Assembly (NCBI GenBank): GCA_017411745.1
Contig: JAFQPM010000008.1
Location: 33,540 to 97,539, forward strand
From: Clostridia bacterium
GTDB lineage: Bacteria; Bacillota; Clostridia; Oscillospirales; CAG-272
DNA length: 64,000 nt
Direction: 5' to 3'
The translations under genes and the position numbers were made by a program. How positions within the stretch are numbered: position 1 is the stretch's first letter; every line of letters begins with the position of its first letter. Positions 10,601 through 18,306 of the stretch are shown piece by piece. Below the pieces are notes generated by a model that worked only from the letters and a program-made list of their open reading frames with translations, was not told where the DNA came from and did not search any database.

Positions 10601-11944
10601 TTCCGAGAAGTATATGATCTTATCGTTGAACAGAATGTAAGGAGTTTTCTTTCCGCTGATAGAAGCGACGGACATCGCTCCCTCGTATGTAGATGGCGAG
10701 CCGACCGTCGCGCTGTCGGGGTTGGAGGTAAGACCGAGGTTTCCGTTCTTCTCCGAGCCGTAAGTTGAGTTGAAGCTGTTGGACGCTGCAACTACCATAC
10801 TGATGCCGGTCGCACGAATACGGTCGTAAACTCCGCTTATTGCCTCTTTATCCATCTCACGGCTGAATCCGCAGCTCGTACCGATCGACATGTTGATAAC
10901 GTCAACACCAAGGACAACGCAGTCTTCAAGTGCGCTCAGGATCCAGGATGTACGCGCGGTCGATACAACGTCCGAAAAGATCTTCATAATAGCGAGCTGT
11001 GCGTTGGGAGCAACGCCCGTGATCTCATCGTCCTTACCCGCAATAACACCCGCAACGTGCGTTCCGTGCTCGCTCGCAGAGGGAGTCATGGGATATACGT
11101 CGGGGTCGTAATCGGCGTAGTCAAATGCAAATGGCACCTTTTCGTTTATGTATACGTCGGCAGCCGTCAGTCCGCTGTGAAGCTTGCTCGCCTTCGTGTC
11201 GGAGATAAAGTCCTCAACGTCGGAAAGAGTCATACCCAGCTTGCTTCTGTCCGCCGTAAAATTGTCCACCGAGAATGCGGTGTGGTTATAGTCAAGACCG
11301 GTATCAAGGACCGCCACGACCATACCCGTTCCGTCGTACCCGAAGGAAGAGCTGTTGAAAATGCCCGTTTCGTAGACGTTGACCTTGTTTTCAACGAGCT
11401 GTGTTTCGCAGGTTTTGTACTCGTCGCCAACGATGACCGTAGCTCGATCACCGACCGACTCACAAAGCTCCTCAAAATCAGCAGCCTTTATGACCACCTC
11501 GAATCCGCCGAAGATAGCCTTGTAGTCGGCTCCGAGAGTATAGCTGATATCGTTGTCATCAAAGAAAGACAATATCGTGTCCTTCTCCGCAAGGATCTTA
11601 TCCTCAACGGCAGCCGCGTCGTCGGAATAAACGTACTCCGTGAACGACAGCGCTCTGTCCCCCTCCTCGTAAGCATCTAGCAGAGAGTCCTCTTTGGTCT
11701 GGATAATGACCGATATATCATCAGTATCCTTAACGGTAGCGGGCAGCTTGTACATTACTGAGCTGTCCAGATACTGAATAAGATTTTTTTCAATATCCTT
11801 GTTTGTAAGTTGAACGATAGAGCCTGTGCCCTGTGCAGTCTCGTTTTTTATCGGAGCGAGAGCTGCCGAGAAGAGCATAGTGATCGCAAGCAGCATAACC
11901 GCCGCAAAGCTTACTGATCTGATCCATTTTTTTCGGTTCGCCAT
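4670..11944 (-). CDS. Giant surface-anchored subtilisin-like serine protease with PA domain and BspA-type leucine-rich repeats
   Basis: 2,424 residues from ATG 11944 (AAAGG-type RBS upstream; an earlier in-frame ATG at 11983 gives an unnatural signal). An N-terminal signal peptide is followed by a probable prodomain. The S8 catalytic triad is intact: Asp about 214 in VVAVLDTGLD, His about 293 in SEHGTHVAG, Ser about 614 in SGTSMASPN. A PA-like insert lies between His and Ser (about 480-565, VRRGSTTFEEKANVAQSKG). Fn3-like/beta modules and a BIG-like region follow, then a long run of BspA-type (LRR_5) repeats (about 1440-2190). The C-terminus has a helical segment, one transmembrane helix (about 2373-2397) and a short charged tail, with no LPxTG. 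It is first in an operon with a peptide importer, suggesting digestion of extracellular protein for uptake. Family assignment is firm; substrate is unknown. Confidence 0.93.
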   Translation of the reverse strand: MANRKKWIRSVSFAAVMLLAITMLFSAALAPIKNETAQGTGSIVQLTNKDIEKNLIQYLDSSVMYKLPATVKDTDDISVIIQTKEDSLLDAYEEGDRALSFTEYVYSDDAAAVEDKILAEKDTILSFFDDNDISYTLGADYKAIFGGFEVVIKAADFEELCESVGDRATVIVGDEYKTCETQLVENKVNVYETGIFNSSSFGYDGTGMVVAVLDTGLDYNHTAFSVDNFTADRSKLGMTLSDVEDFISDTKASKLHSGLTAADVYINEKVPFAFDYADYDPDVYPMTPSASEHGTHVAGVIAGKDDEITGVAPNAQLAIMKIFSDVVSTARTSWILSALEDCVVLGVDVINMSIGTSCGFSREMDKEAISGVYDRIRATGISMVVAASNSFNSTYGSEKNGNLGLTSNPDSATVGSPSTYEGAMSVASISGKKTPYILFNDKIIYFSESTDRVTEEKNFYDDIMPDGVNEMEIEYITIPGAGRSADYSGLDVTGKIVLVRRGSTTFEEKANVAQSKGAAGIIIYNNVSGDIKMNVGDATIGVCSISQDDGEMLAATETGTLKLSRSQTSGPFMSDFSSWGPTPDLGIKPEITAHGGMIYSAVPGQSYDHQSGTSMASPNIAGVTALIRQYVVENFPEIANDPVKVTAFVNQLMMSTADIVYNTNGLPYAVRKQGAGLANLDNIANTDAYIITFKDGKEMDKTKLELGDDPSKTGVYTLSFAVKNFGSTSLSYDVSAYVMTEGVSDTKTNQGQTTVDEQGYLLGGAKVEITSISGATQNGMNITVAAGQTANVTVTITLSAEDKKYLDESFENGMYVEGFVVLDAADESVVDLSVPYLAFYGDWTVAPIFDLDYYATNKDELDDSIDLLDKTLPDAYATRPIGSVQDDFVSYLGSFYFVQDPSTTQIAADRKYVSLSNQVGSIHELSNVWAGLLRNCASIVITITDDATGEIVFEKVETDIRKSYGDGGSIYPADVEIGFDAYEENLKNNTTYTVKLQAYLDYGDGGADTNLSNTFEFPLTADFEAPAVTDCEFYTEYDRTAEKTRLFAKVAVYDNHYAMALQVGYVRLDSTGTEYMLETFDQYLTPIYSEKNSTSYVVYELTDYIDDIKRNAVNANSFTVATYDYALNTATYEIALPDDFDSFYFEEESLTLSPNQVYTLTPMAYPGTEWTELLQYVSTNTKVAHIVNNKIVTDAPGQTVIIAKDPKTNKQVMLELTVLGEGDEGYVKYDKPVTDNFVLTGYLTNKAFYFLSSDERDIGSTGDEMKFTGGNYSLSMYPSESVTLRYKLDAYYPDVTEVVVESGNDNLVEVQKINGEWVITAKAEGYASVTVNVVMDGKSTYYSQSINIEIKDPYITTGPSLTHYFGNGGMVEIPESLAITDIGQFAFSNFDYVLKGEGDEISEDDPTATKQWFIGENTIEVVVIPEGVKTIGSYAFANLTALTKVVLPSTLERIDFGAFYGCSSLMEVEGIENVKFINRSAFEGCALRGDIDLEKTVAIADRAFANNTKLASITLGTDVQSVGAYAFSGNTALKKVTIEAEIIKLGQYAFNMCSDLEQIDINAAVIPTAAFNECTSLEKITLGKDVAVIGEYAFSNAAATVFEVDSRNSTFAAAKSGEYLTNKAGTEILLIAPGISGAFEVNDDRITSVGMGAFSGNLRITSVNIPSVKRVANYAFAYCERLAEVKLGELEAIGDYAFYRTAIDTVPDLNKTIAIGDYAFAYTNVTELVVPDGMNIGEGAFRECKSLSSVTIGNNVKIGNDAFRLDRETNFTETPGSYEGANGLRVYYYIYTSPLHTLTIGNNVEIGDGAFMGAAELETVTLGEGAVIGDNAFFNTPRLKTIDLSKVKSIGAAAFSGDVLYEFSDMNMIEPLINADREYVYRYYAPVLSSIDVSSAEYIGEGAFEFCRELVSVKLGDGVEKLPSRVFNLCVKLENIDLSSVKTIGESAFCEAALTIADLSAVEKIDKYAFVYNDELTEVILSQENVVLGEGAFSYCDALVTVTGSEHISEVGDYSFAYTAITSIDLTGATYLGDGAFLKETVTEFEIKLGEKLTDIGENPFAMCKLSKFESTVSETFNGEVFEKPTFTYDISENVRVIDGMLYRVVPNGLELITYTGDETAVKVADGTVRIAAQAFAGSDIVQVMLPSTLKSIGHKAFYACDSLTMVSFASYEAPVLEEEYDYSYWLSAENLPATGEYQYEDAYTGEVLVYEGLGIVPYFMWNATDTPAVIYYGANFVDYVGRVDSTVVMVKPANGLNYDSFIYGKYFALSVNGEAAADATTLAAIAAIDMLPDNITLADKDLVAAARAAYDKITSDTQRGLVNNYEKLRKAEQKISDLEYIQNEQKPDTETETTPDDTVTTDPQRELDIEKILTISSLVGAAISLTLAIVFITLYINVKKKMKKTAPEQSEESVSENTDGADA

Positions 11945-12012
11945 TATTTCTTTACCTTTCGTTTCGTGCGTTCTTTGAATCAAACTGATTTACTTTATAC
12001 ACAGATACATAT

Positions 12013-12041
12013 ATTATATCACATATTATTAAATATCGCAA
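12013..12041 (-). promoter_or_regulatory. Predicted sigma-A promoter of the protease/peptide-import operon
   Basis: On the minus strand TTGCGA and TATAAT are separated by exactly 17 bp, about 70 bp upstream of the protease start codon. The remaining divergent intergenic region (11945-12225) also holds the plus-strand promoter of the redox island and AT-rich tracts; no clear operator was seen. Confidence 0.65.
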
Positions 12042-12123
12042 GCCTTTTTTTAAAACAAAGCCTCGATAAAGTGCAAAATGCAATAAATTTTTATCGCCTC
12101 CTCATAATTTTGCAATTTGCGTA

Positions 12124-12152
12124 TTGATTTTTTCGAAAATTCATGGTATGAT
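12124..12152 (+). promoter_or_regulatory. Predicted sigma-A promoter of the redox lipoprotein island
   Basis: TTGATT, 17 bp, TATGAT, followed by a leader of about 65 nt and an AGGAGG Shine-Dalgarno at 12214-12219 before ATG 12226. Confidence 0.6.
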
Positions 12153-12225
12153 TAATAATGGATGTTTATTGTCACTTGATTTTTATCACAAACCCAAAAT
12201 AAATCGAATTTTTAGGAGGCCTTTT

Positions 12226-15066
12226 ATGAAAAAGAGCATTCGAATTGCCGCTATGGCGCTGACGTGGCTGATAATAATGATGGCTATCGGCACGGCAACG
12301 GTCGGTTGCGACACGGGTCATCACGATGATGAAACGAACGGAACGACCACCGCCCAGACGACCGAAAAGACCGAAGATACCACTACCGCACCTACTACCC
12401 CCGATAACACAAAGACCGAATACACGATCAGTGTAAAAACGATCGGCGGACGTGCTATCTCGGGACTTACGTTCCACATTTACGAGGGTGACGATCTAGT
12501 TGACTACGGTCAGACAGACGAAAACGGCATTGGAAAGATCTCGCTCAAGCCCTCGGACAATTACAGCGTAGAGCTCTCGACCTCCATGCTTGAAGGATAT
12601 CTCGTCGAGGAAAGATACGCTTTCGCAGGCACCTCTGTAGACATCGTTCTCACGTCCGCGGTCATAGCCGACTCCGAGCTCACGGGTGTGCAGTACAAGC
12701 TTGGAGATATCATTCGTGATTTCACTTACACAACGTCTGACGGAGAAACCTTTACTCTGTCGGAGGTTCTGAAGGAAAAGAAAGCCGTTCTCATCAATTT
12801 CTGGTATTCCTCCTGCGGCCCCTGCGTAAACGAATTTCCCTATATGCAGTCCGCATACGAAAAGTATCAGGATGATATCGAGATCATCGCGCTCAATAAC
12901 TATGGGGGCGACAATGAAAACGCAGTCAAGGATTTCAAGGCGGCAATGGGTCTTACCTTCCCCGTCGCAAAGGATTATTCCCGACTCGGCTCGGCATTCA
13001 ACCTTATGGGTTATCCCACCTCCATCCTTGTCGACCGCTACGGCACCATCTGTCTTATCGAGGTCGGAGGCCTGACCAGCGAAAAGCCCTTCCTTGCAGT
13101 ATTCGAGCATTTTTCCTCGGATAACTACGAGCAAAAGCTCTTTACCTCGATAGATGAGCTTACTCCCACCGAAACCCCCAACGTAGAGATGCCCTCCTCC
13201 GAGGAGATCGGAAGCGCGCTCAACGGAACGGGCTTCAGTGCGATATACTCTCCTGAGACCGAAACGTCCGACGCAAAATATTCCTGGCCCTTCCTGATTG
13301 GAACGAAGGATGGAAAAAGCTGCGTATATTCTTCCAACTTCTATAAGGACGGCTCCTTCGCAACGCTCCACGCAACCGTAGAGCTCAAGGCAGGAGAAGC
13401 GTTGGCTATCGACTGGTTTGCCGACACAGAGCTGAGCGTCGACACGCTCTATATCCTCGTTGACGGCAAGGATATTTATCAGATCTCGGGAAACAGCGAA
13501 GATTGGCAGACCTGCTACCCCTTCGTTGCGGTTGAAGACGGAACCTATAAGGTATCCTTCGTGTACGTTAAGGACAGCACGACCGACGAAGGAGAAGACC
13601 GCGTGTATCTGAGCAACTTCCGCACCGTCGCCATTGAGGATATTGACAGCGCTACCTATATTCCCCGTCAAGCAGCTACAAAACCCAATGCAAACGGTCT
13701 TGGATACCAAAAATATGTAACAGTTGTTTATAATTCAACAGACGGTTACTATCACGTGGGCTCTGAAAACGGCCCCCTTCTCCTTGCAAATCTGATGTTG
13801 GGAACCCAACTCAATGAAACCTCTCTCAACGACCTCGGATATAACGGCAACCTCAAGGATGCACAGGGCGACGTCTACGAAGCACTTGTTACCTATTGTA
13901 ATTATTCGATCAACGGCACGCTGTACGGCTATTGCCCCGTAACAGAGGAGCTTAGAGGACTGCTCGAAAGATCTGCCGATCTCATAGGCTTCGAGCAAGG
14001 AAATCCTGATCAGTGGCTTCAGGCTTGCTCTTACTACGATGCATACGGAACCGACGGAAAGCAGCTCGAGGATCCCGTCAAGGGAGTTGCCTTCTTCGCC
14101 GCGTTTGACACCGTCCTTTCGACCGATGCTGAAGAAAAATTCAACACCGTAGTTTACGACGGACGCGTGATCATGCCTCGCGGTCTTAAATACAAATTCA
14201 TTCCCGAAAGATCGGGCGCGTATATCATCCAATCCCAGAGCAGCGACGAGGTGGACGGCTGGATATTCGACGAAAATTGCGAGCTCATTCATACTGCGTC
14301 GGTCGTAGACCGTCCCTATAACGGCCAAGAGGTAGATACGACCAACGTTTCTATCATTATATATTTTGAAGCAGGCAAAACTTACTATATCGATATCGCC
14401 TACTACGACATTTACGCAGCAGGCACCTTCACCTTTACGGTAAAATATCTCGCGGAGTCCTATGAGCACTTCCATCTCGCGTCCCCCGGATATTTCACAT
14501 ACGTTGAAAGCACCACGGGTCAGCTCAACCAGACTATCGCAGGTGGAATCGACGTTCAGCTCGGAGAGGACGGATATTATCACGAGCTCCTCGCAGACGG
14601 CACTCTCGGCTCTGTCGTTTATGCCGACTTCAAATATGCTACAGGCTTGTTCTCTCATTCCATTATGGAAATGATAGGTATGGATGCCTTCAACTTTGCC
14701 TACAACGAAACCGACCAGATGGTTATGGCAAAGCTCGAGGAGCTTAATGGCGACGTTGACGCTTGCCGAGAATACTATAAGAATCTCTGGGGCGACGGCT
14801 ACGCCGAATGGGAAGAAATCTATAAGCTCGAGGAGGTTCTCGCAGGCAAATATCACGGTACGGGAGCTGACCTCACCGACGAGATCAATGCTTATGTAGA
14901 AAAGATGATCGCGTATTCAAGCGACGCGCCTGAGCTTGAGGGCTGTGTTCCCGTTGACGAGGAGCTCGGAGAGATCCTTCAGGCTCTTATGGATAAGTAT
15001 TCTTTGAGCGGAGTCAAGAACTCTTGGACAAAGCTTTGCTACTATTATAAGAGCGTAGCACCTTAA
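12226..15066 (+). CDS. Lipoprotein with prealbumin-like domain, TlpA-type thioredoxin domain and duplicated C-terminal YYH/CxYY domain
   Basis: 946 residues from ATG 12226, which has AGGAGG 6 bp upstream; the longer reading frame from 12124 would overlap the promoter. The lipobox is ATVGC (Cys 28), then a Thr-rich linker to about residue 62, then a small beta domain (about 62-145) like CNA-B/carboxypeptidase-regulatory folds. A TlpA/ResA-like thioredoxin domain (about 160-305) carries the active site C197-G-P-C200 in NFWYSSCGPC. The rest has two copies of a region beginning near DGYYH and ending in a (P)xxxEL...C.YY block; the second ends at the C-terminus. It should act outside the membrane as a thiol-disulfide reductase or exchange protein. 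The polyferredoxin-thioredoxin gene downstream is a plausible electron source. Confidence 0.85.
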   Translation: MKKSIRIAAMALTWLIIMMAIGTATVGCDTGHHDDETNGTTTAQTTEKTEDTTTAPTTPDNTKTEYTISVKTIGGRAISGLTFHIYEGDDLVDYGQTDENGIGKISLKPSDNYSVELSTSMLEGYLVEERYAFAGTSVDIVLTSAVIADSELTGVQYKLGDIIRDFTYTTSDGETFTLSEVLKEKKAVLINFWYSSCGPCVNEFPYMQSAYEKYQDDIEIIALNNYGGDNENAVKDFKAAMGLTFPVAKDYSRLGSAFNLMGYPTSILVDRYGTICLIEVGGLTSEKPFLAVFEHFSSDNYEQKLFTSIDELTPTETPNVEMPSSEEIGSALNGTGFSAIYSPETETSDAKYSWPFLIGTKDGKSCVYSSNFYKDGSFATLHATVELKAGEALAIDWFADTELSVDTLYILVDGKDIYQISGNSEDWQTCYPFVAVEDGTYKVSFVYVKDSTTDEGEDRVYLSNFRTVAIEDIDSATYIPRQAATKPNANGLGYQKYVTVVYNSTDGYYHVGSENGPLLLANLMLGTQLNETSLNDLGYNGNLKDAQGDVYEALVTYCNYSINGTLYGYCPVTEELRGLLERSADLIGFEQGNPDQWLQACSYYDAYGTDGKQLEDPVKGVAFFAAFDTVLSTDAEEKFNTVVYDGRVIMPRGLKYKFIPERSGAYIIQSQSSDEVDGWIFDENCELIHTASVVDRPYNGQEVDTTNVSIIIYFEAGKTYYIDIAYYDIYAAGTFTFTVKYLAESYEHFHLASPGYFTYVESTTGQLNQTIAGGIDVQLGEDGYYHELLADGTLGSVVYADFKYATGLFSHSIMEMIGMDAFNFAYNETDQMVMAKLEELNGDVDACREYYKNLWGDGYAEWEEIYKLEEVLAGKYHGTGADLTDEINAYVEKMIAYSSDAPELEGCVPVDEELGEILQALMDKYSLSGVKNSWTKLCYYYKSVAP

Positions 15067-15103
15067 CTCTAACCGATCACACCACCAATCTTGGAGGTAA
15101 ATG

Positions 15104-17338
15104 ATGAAAAAATTCAAACTGTACGTAACCATATTCTTGCTTCTTTGCACCCTTACTTGCACGGTTTTCGCGATCGCGGCGTGCAACACCACAACGGGAT
15201 CGCAAAAAGAAACGTCCGCAACGAACGAGACCACTGCAGCAGACGAAACTTCGGGGACAACGGCAGAGTGCTTGCACGAGGTCACCGAATGGATCGTTGA
15301 CACAAACGCGACCTGCTCCGAGGAAGGCACAAAGCACAAGGAATGTTCTCAGTGCAAGGCTTCTCTTGAAACTGCCGTCATCTCAAAAACGGCACACACG
15401 GAAGAGATAGTTTCGGGCAAAGCCGCGACCTGCTCCGAAAATGGACTCACAGAAGGAAAAAAATGCTCCGTATGTAACGAAATACTGGTTGAGCAGACAG
15501 AAATTGCCACGATCAGTCACACGGAAGAAATAATTGAAGGCATATCCGCCACCTGCACACAAACGGGTCTTACAAGCGGCAAAAAATGCTCCGTTTGTAA
15601 GACTGTGCTCATTGAGCAGCAGGAGATTGCTATGTTGGAGCACAATGAAAGCGATTGGATCATCGACAAGATCGCAGAGGTCGGAGTCGAAGGATCAAAG
15701 CACACGGAATGTCTCGGATGCAAAGAGGTCATTCAGACAAAATCTATTCCGGCTGTGACAGAAGATCACGTTCACGAAGGCTCCGAATGGATCGTCGTGA
15801 CCCCGTCAACCTGCTCGCAGGCGGGCGTTAAAGACTTCATCTGCGACTGCGGTCTGACTATGCACACAGAAGAAATAAGTACGATCGCCCACACCGAAGA
15901 GATCGTGTCGGGCAAGGCTGCAACCTGCACCTCTACAGGCCTTACCGACGGCAAGAAATGCTCGGTCTGCAACAAAACTCTCGTAAGCCAAACAGTCATC
16001 GCCAAAGCTGCTCATACCGAGATAACCGTTTTGGGCGTATCCGCAACGTGCACTCAATCGGGCCTTACCGACGGCAAAAAATGTACGGTCTGCTCCGCGG
16101 TCACGGTTGCACAGATGGCAGTTCCCCCAACAGGCCACAGATTTAGCTCGGGTACTTGTATCGGTTGCGGCATCAACGAGCCCTACGGAGTTTGGATCGT
16201 TGACGGCCAAGGCAATCCGATGAAGGATATCATCGTTAAGATCACGAAGAACGGCGAACAGATCAAAATGTTCCCCTACAACGGAGAATTTCTCTCTCTC
16301 GACGTTGAGCAGGATACCTACGGTATAGTTCTTGATCTTTCTCAGCTTAATGAGACCTACGTGTACGATGAATCGCTCTGTGTAATTACACCCGATTCAA
16401 AGACCGCAACCATCCGTCTCTTCAAGCAGCCCACGCCTACGGAGGAGCCACTCTTCGTCGGATCTCCGATCTCGGCTGATTACCCCGCATATCGTATTGA
16501 GGATGGTGCCTATATGGCGTCTCTGACTCCCAATGATTACACCTTCTTTATTTTCTCCCCCTCGATAGCCGCAACGTACACCATTACGTACGAATGCACC
16601 TCTGATCTTGCGATCAGCTACCACGGCGGAACCTTCTTCGTTCAAGGCTCGGATCTCACCGATGCATCTTCTGATATCTCCAGATACGAAAACGGCATTT
16701 CCATAAACGTTTACTCCAGCAATATCGGAGGAGAGTACGTTATCGCCGTAAGATCCGCCTCAGCAACGTCCTGCGTTATCAACATCAAAAATGCGGGCGA
16801 TCCCGGAACAAGGATCGAGGATACTCCCTGGATACCGTACCTCGAGGACGAAGAGATGGTCGAGGAACAGTTGAACATATCGGTCGAAGGAGAATACACT
16901 CCCATCGACCTCACCGATCTGTCTATCACGGCGGTCTATAATGAGTCGGACGGATATTATCATCTCGGCTCTGAGGACGGCGCTATCGTCTTCATAGATC
17001 TGACGTCGCACACGCCATACGTCAGCAGCATCCAAACGATCTGCGGATATCAAAGAATGGGCGCTTACATTTATGACGTTAACGGCAATATCGTCGAAAA
17101 GCGCAGCTATAACGAGCTGTTCATTCAGTACGGCATGCCCGATAGCGCCGACGCACCGGTAGATCAGCCTATAAGAATTCCTTTGACCGCCAAATTAGCC
17201 GAAGCAATACAGTCCTTCGGCGGCAAAAACGGTTGGTGGACTCCGGATTCTGACGCTAACATCTTCACACCTGCGCTCTTGGGTGCACCATATAATCAGG
17301 AATACGCTTGGTTGCTCTTCTGCGGTTATTATTCCTGA
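15104..17338 (+). CDS. Cys-rich repeat lipoprotein sharing its C-terminal domain with the upstream thioredoxin lipoprotein
   Basis: 744 residues. ATG 15104 is preferred over 15101 because it lies 6 bp from GGAGG. Lipobox FAIAAC. Residues about 45-350 contain about eight imperfect repeats of 35-45 residues with the pattern ATCsxxGLTxGKKCsVCnxxL, then xxIAxxxHTE. Each unit has three Cys and often one His, resembling small zinc-ribbon or cysteine-knuckle units common in clostridial surface proteins. A prealbumin-like beta domain follows (about 360-450). The C-terminal part repeats the DGYYHLGSEDG and WLLFCGYY motifs of the preceding protein. The clustered CxxC pairs make it a candidate substrate or partner of the neighbouring thioredoxins, or a metal-binding surface protein. 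Function is not known. Confidence 0.75.
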   Translation: MKKFKLYVTIFLLLCTLTCTVFAIAACNTTTGSQKETSATNETTAADETSGTTAECLHEVTEWIVDTNATCSEEGTKHKECSQCKASLETAVISKTAHTEEIVSGKAATCSENGLTEGKKCSVCNEILVEQTEIATISHTEEIIEGISATCTQTGLTSGKKCSVCKTVLIEQQEIAMLEHNESDWIIDKIAEVGVEGSKHTECLGCKEVIQTKSIPAVTEDHVHEGSEWIVVTPSTCSQAGVKDFICDCGLTMHTEEISTIAHTEEIVSGKAATCTSTGLTDGKKCSVCNKTLVSQTVIAKAAHTEITVLGVSATCTQSGLTDGKKCTVCSAVTVAQMAVPPTGHRFSSGTCIGCGINEPYGVWIVDGQGNPMKDIIVKITKNGEQIKMFPYNGEFLSLDVEQDTYGIVLDLSQLNETYVYDESLCVITPDSKTATIRLFKQPTPTEEPLFVGSPISADYPAYRIEDGAYMASLTPNDYTFFIFSPSIAATYTITYECTSDLAISYHGGTFFVQGSDLTDASSDISRYENGISINVYSSNIGGEYVIAVRSASATSCVINIKNAGDPGTRIEDTPWIPYLEDEEMVEEQLNISVEGEYTPIDLTDLSITAVYNESDGYYHLGSEDGAIVFIDLTSHTPYVSSIQTICGYQRMGAYIYDVNGNIVEKRSYNELFIQYGMPDSADAPVDQPIRIPLTAKLAEAIQSFGGKNGWWTPDSDANIFTPALLGAPYNQEYAWLLFCGYYS

Positions 17339-17375
17339 CACGTTGATAAGAAAAAAACATTAATGGAGGACAATC

Positions 17376-17843
17376 ATGAAAAGATCCGTATTTCATAAGC
17401 TAATTATAATTTTTTGTGTTGTTATCAGCATGTTGCTGATAGCAACTGCATGCGACAACACAAGCGGAAACACAAACGACGACACCACAACGGGAGCCGA
17501 CATCTCAACTGCGGAAACAACTGCTGATGCGACTTCGCAAACCACCGTTTCCGAAAACACTACAGAAGAGACCGAAACTACGGCTGCCAACACCAACGCT
17601 ACGTATACGGTAACGGTAGTCGATGCCGACGGTGCACCTCTTGCCGGCGCCACCGTACAGCTTTGTGTCGGTGATCTGTGCCGCCTGCCCGTAGCAACCG
17701 ATGCCAACGGTATTGCTACCATCGAAGCAGAAGCGGGAGAATACACCGTAAAGGTCACTCTTTCGGGTTACACGGGCGAGGCCCAGTATAGCTTCCCCGA
17801 GGGCTCCACAGAGCTTACCGTTACGTTGACCGCGGAGTCTTAA
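17376..17843 (+). CDS. Small lipoprotein with carboxypeptidase-regulatory/prealbumin-like domain
   Basis: 155 residues with a GGAGG ribosome binding site. Lipobox IATAC (Cys 26), a Thr/Ala-rich linker to about residue 72, then one beta-sandwich domain with the typical VVDADGAPLAGATVQL opening, a DANGIATIEAEAGEYTVKV middle and an LTVTL end. That pattern belongs to the CarboxypepD_reg/SpaA-CNA-B-like superfamily. Similar domains occur in the two larger lipoproteins upstream, 37 bp away. It has only two Cys besides the lipid Cys, both in the domain (QLCVGDLC), which could form a disulfide. It is probably the last lipoprotein of the transcription unit; a repeat-rich spacer and terminator follow. 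Confidence 0.7.
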   Translation: MKRSVFHKLIIIFCVVISMLLIATACDNTSGNTNDDTTTGADISTAETTADATSQTTVSENTTEETETTAANTNATYTVTVVDADGAPLAGATVQLCVGDLCRLPVATDANGIATIEAEAGEYTVKVTLSGYTGEAQYSFPEGSTELTVTLTAES

Positions 17844-17880
17844 GCTTCATAAAATATCCCCGACGGGAAAGGCGTTGTGT

Positions 17881-18080
17881 TCCTAAGGACACAACGCCAA
17901 CTCTATTCGCCTCCGGCGAGTGATATTGCTTTGCAGTGATATTCGGCTTACGCCGAGTGGTATTCGCTACGCGAGTTGAGGAGGCGAATAGAATATCACT
18001 GCAAGGCGAAGCCTCTGCAATATCACTTTTGCGGTAGCAAAAATATAACGCTGTCGAAGACAGCATATCACTCAAAGCCT
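17881..18080. repeat. Array of micro-palindromes separated by GTGATATT / AATATCAC spacers
   Basis: The first half shows short palindromes (TCGCCTCCGGCGA, TTCGGCTTACGCCGA, TCGCTACGCGA) each followed by GTGATATT-like spacers. The second half shows further palindromes (GGCGAAGCC, TTTTGCGGTAGCAAAA, GCTGTCGAAGACAGC) followed by AATATCAC-like spacers. The two halves are themselves in opposite orientation (CTATTCGCCTCC against GGAGGCGAATAG). No open reading frame is likely here. The same unit style recurs at 37119-37217 and, more loosely, at 54515-54580. Function unknown. Confidence 0.8.
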
Positions 18081-18130
18081 TCAGGAAGGGCGCACTTACT
18101 CACCACCGGGGGCGCTAGTGAAAATAGAAA

Positions 18131-18166
18131 AGAGCCGATATGGAAATAAATCCATATCGGCTTTTT
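18131..18166 (+). terminator. Rho-independent terminator of the lipoprotein cluster
   Basis: A 12-bp perfect stem (AGCCGATATGGA at 18133-18144 with TCCATATCGGCT at 18151-18162), 6-nt loop and following T run. The A run on the other side makes it potentially bidirectional. Confidence 0.8.
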
Positions 18167-18243
18167 AACTGTCCTTTAGCACCCGAAGCTAATCCGTCGG
18201 GGATTTTTTACGGCACAAAATAACAAAAGCATCAAAATTTCTC

Positions 18244-18272
18244 TTGATTTTATCCCTATTGTATATTATAAT
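18244..18272 (+). promoter_or_regulatory. Predicted sigma-A promoter for the CD1871A-like/polyferredoxin operon
   Basis: TTGATT, 17 bp, TATAAT, about 34 bp upstream of ATG 18307; an AAAGGGAG Shine-Dalgarno is at about 18292-18299. Confidence 0.7.
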
Positions 18273-18306
18273 TAAAATGATATATTGAATCGAAAGGGAG
18301 ATATAA

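Noticed and set aside
12496..14856. Minus-strand frames opposite the thioredoxin lipoprotein
   Set aside because: They mirror the CGPC domain gene, lack starts with Shine-Dalgarno and contain no family pattern.
17881..18080. Possible CRISPR array
   Set aside because: Repeated units are only 7-8 bp and the variable parts are palindromes of 9-16 bp; no cas genes nearby.
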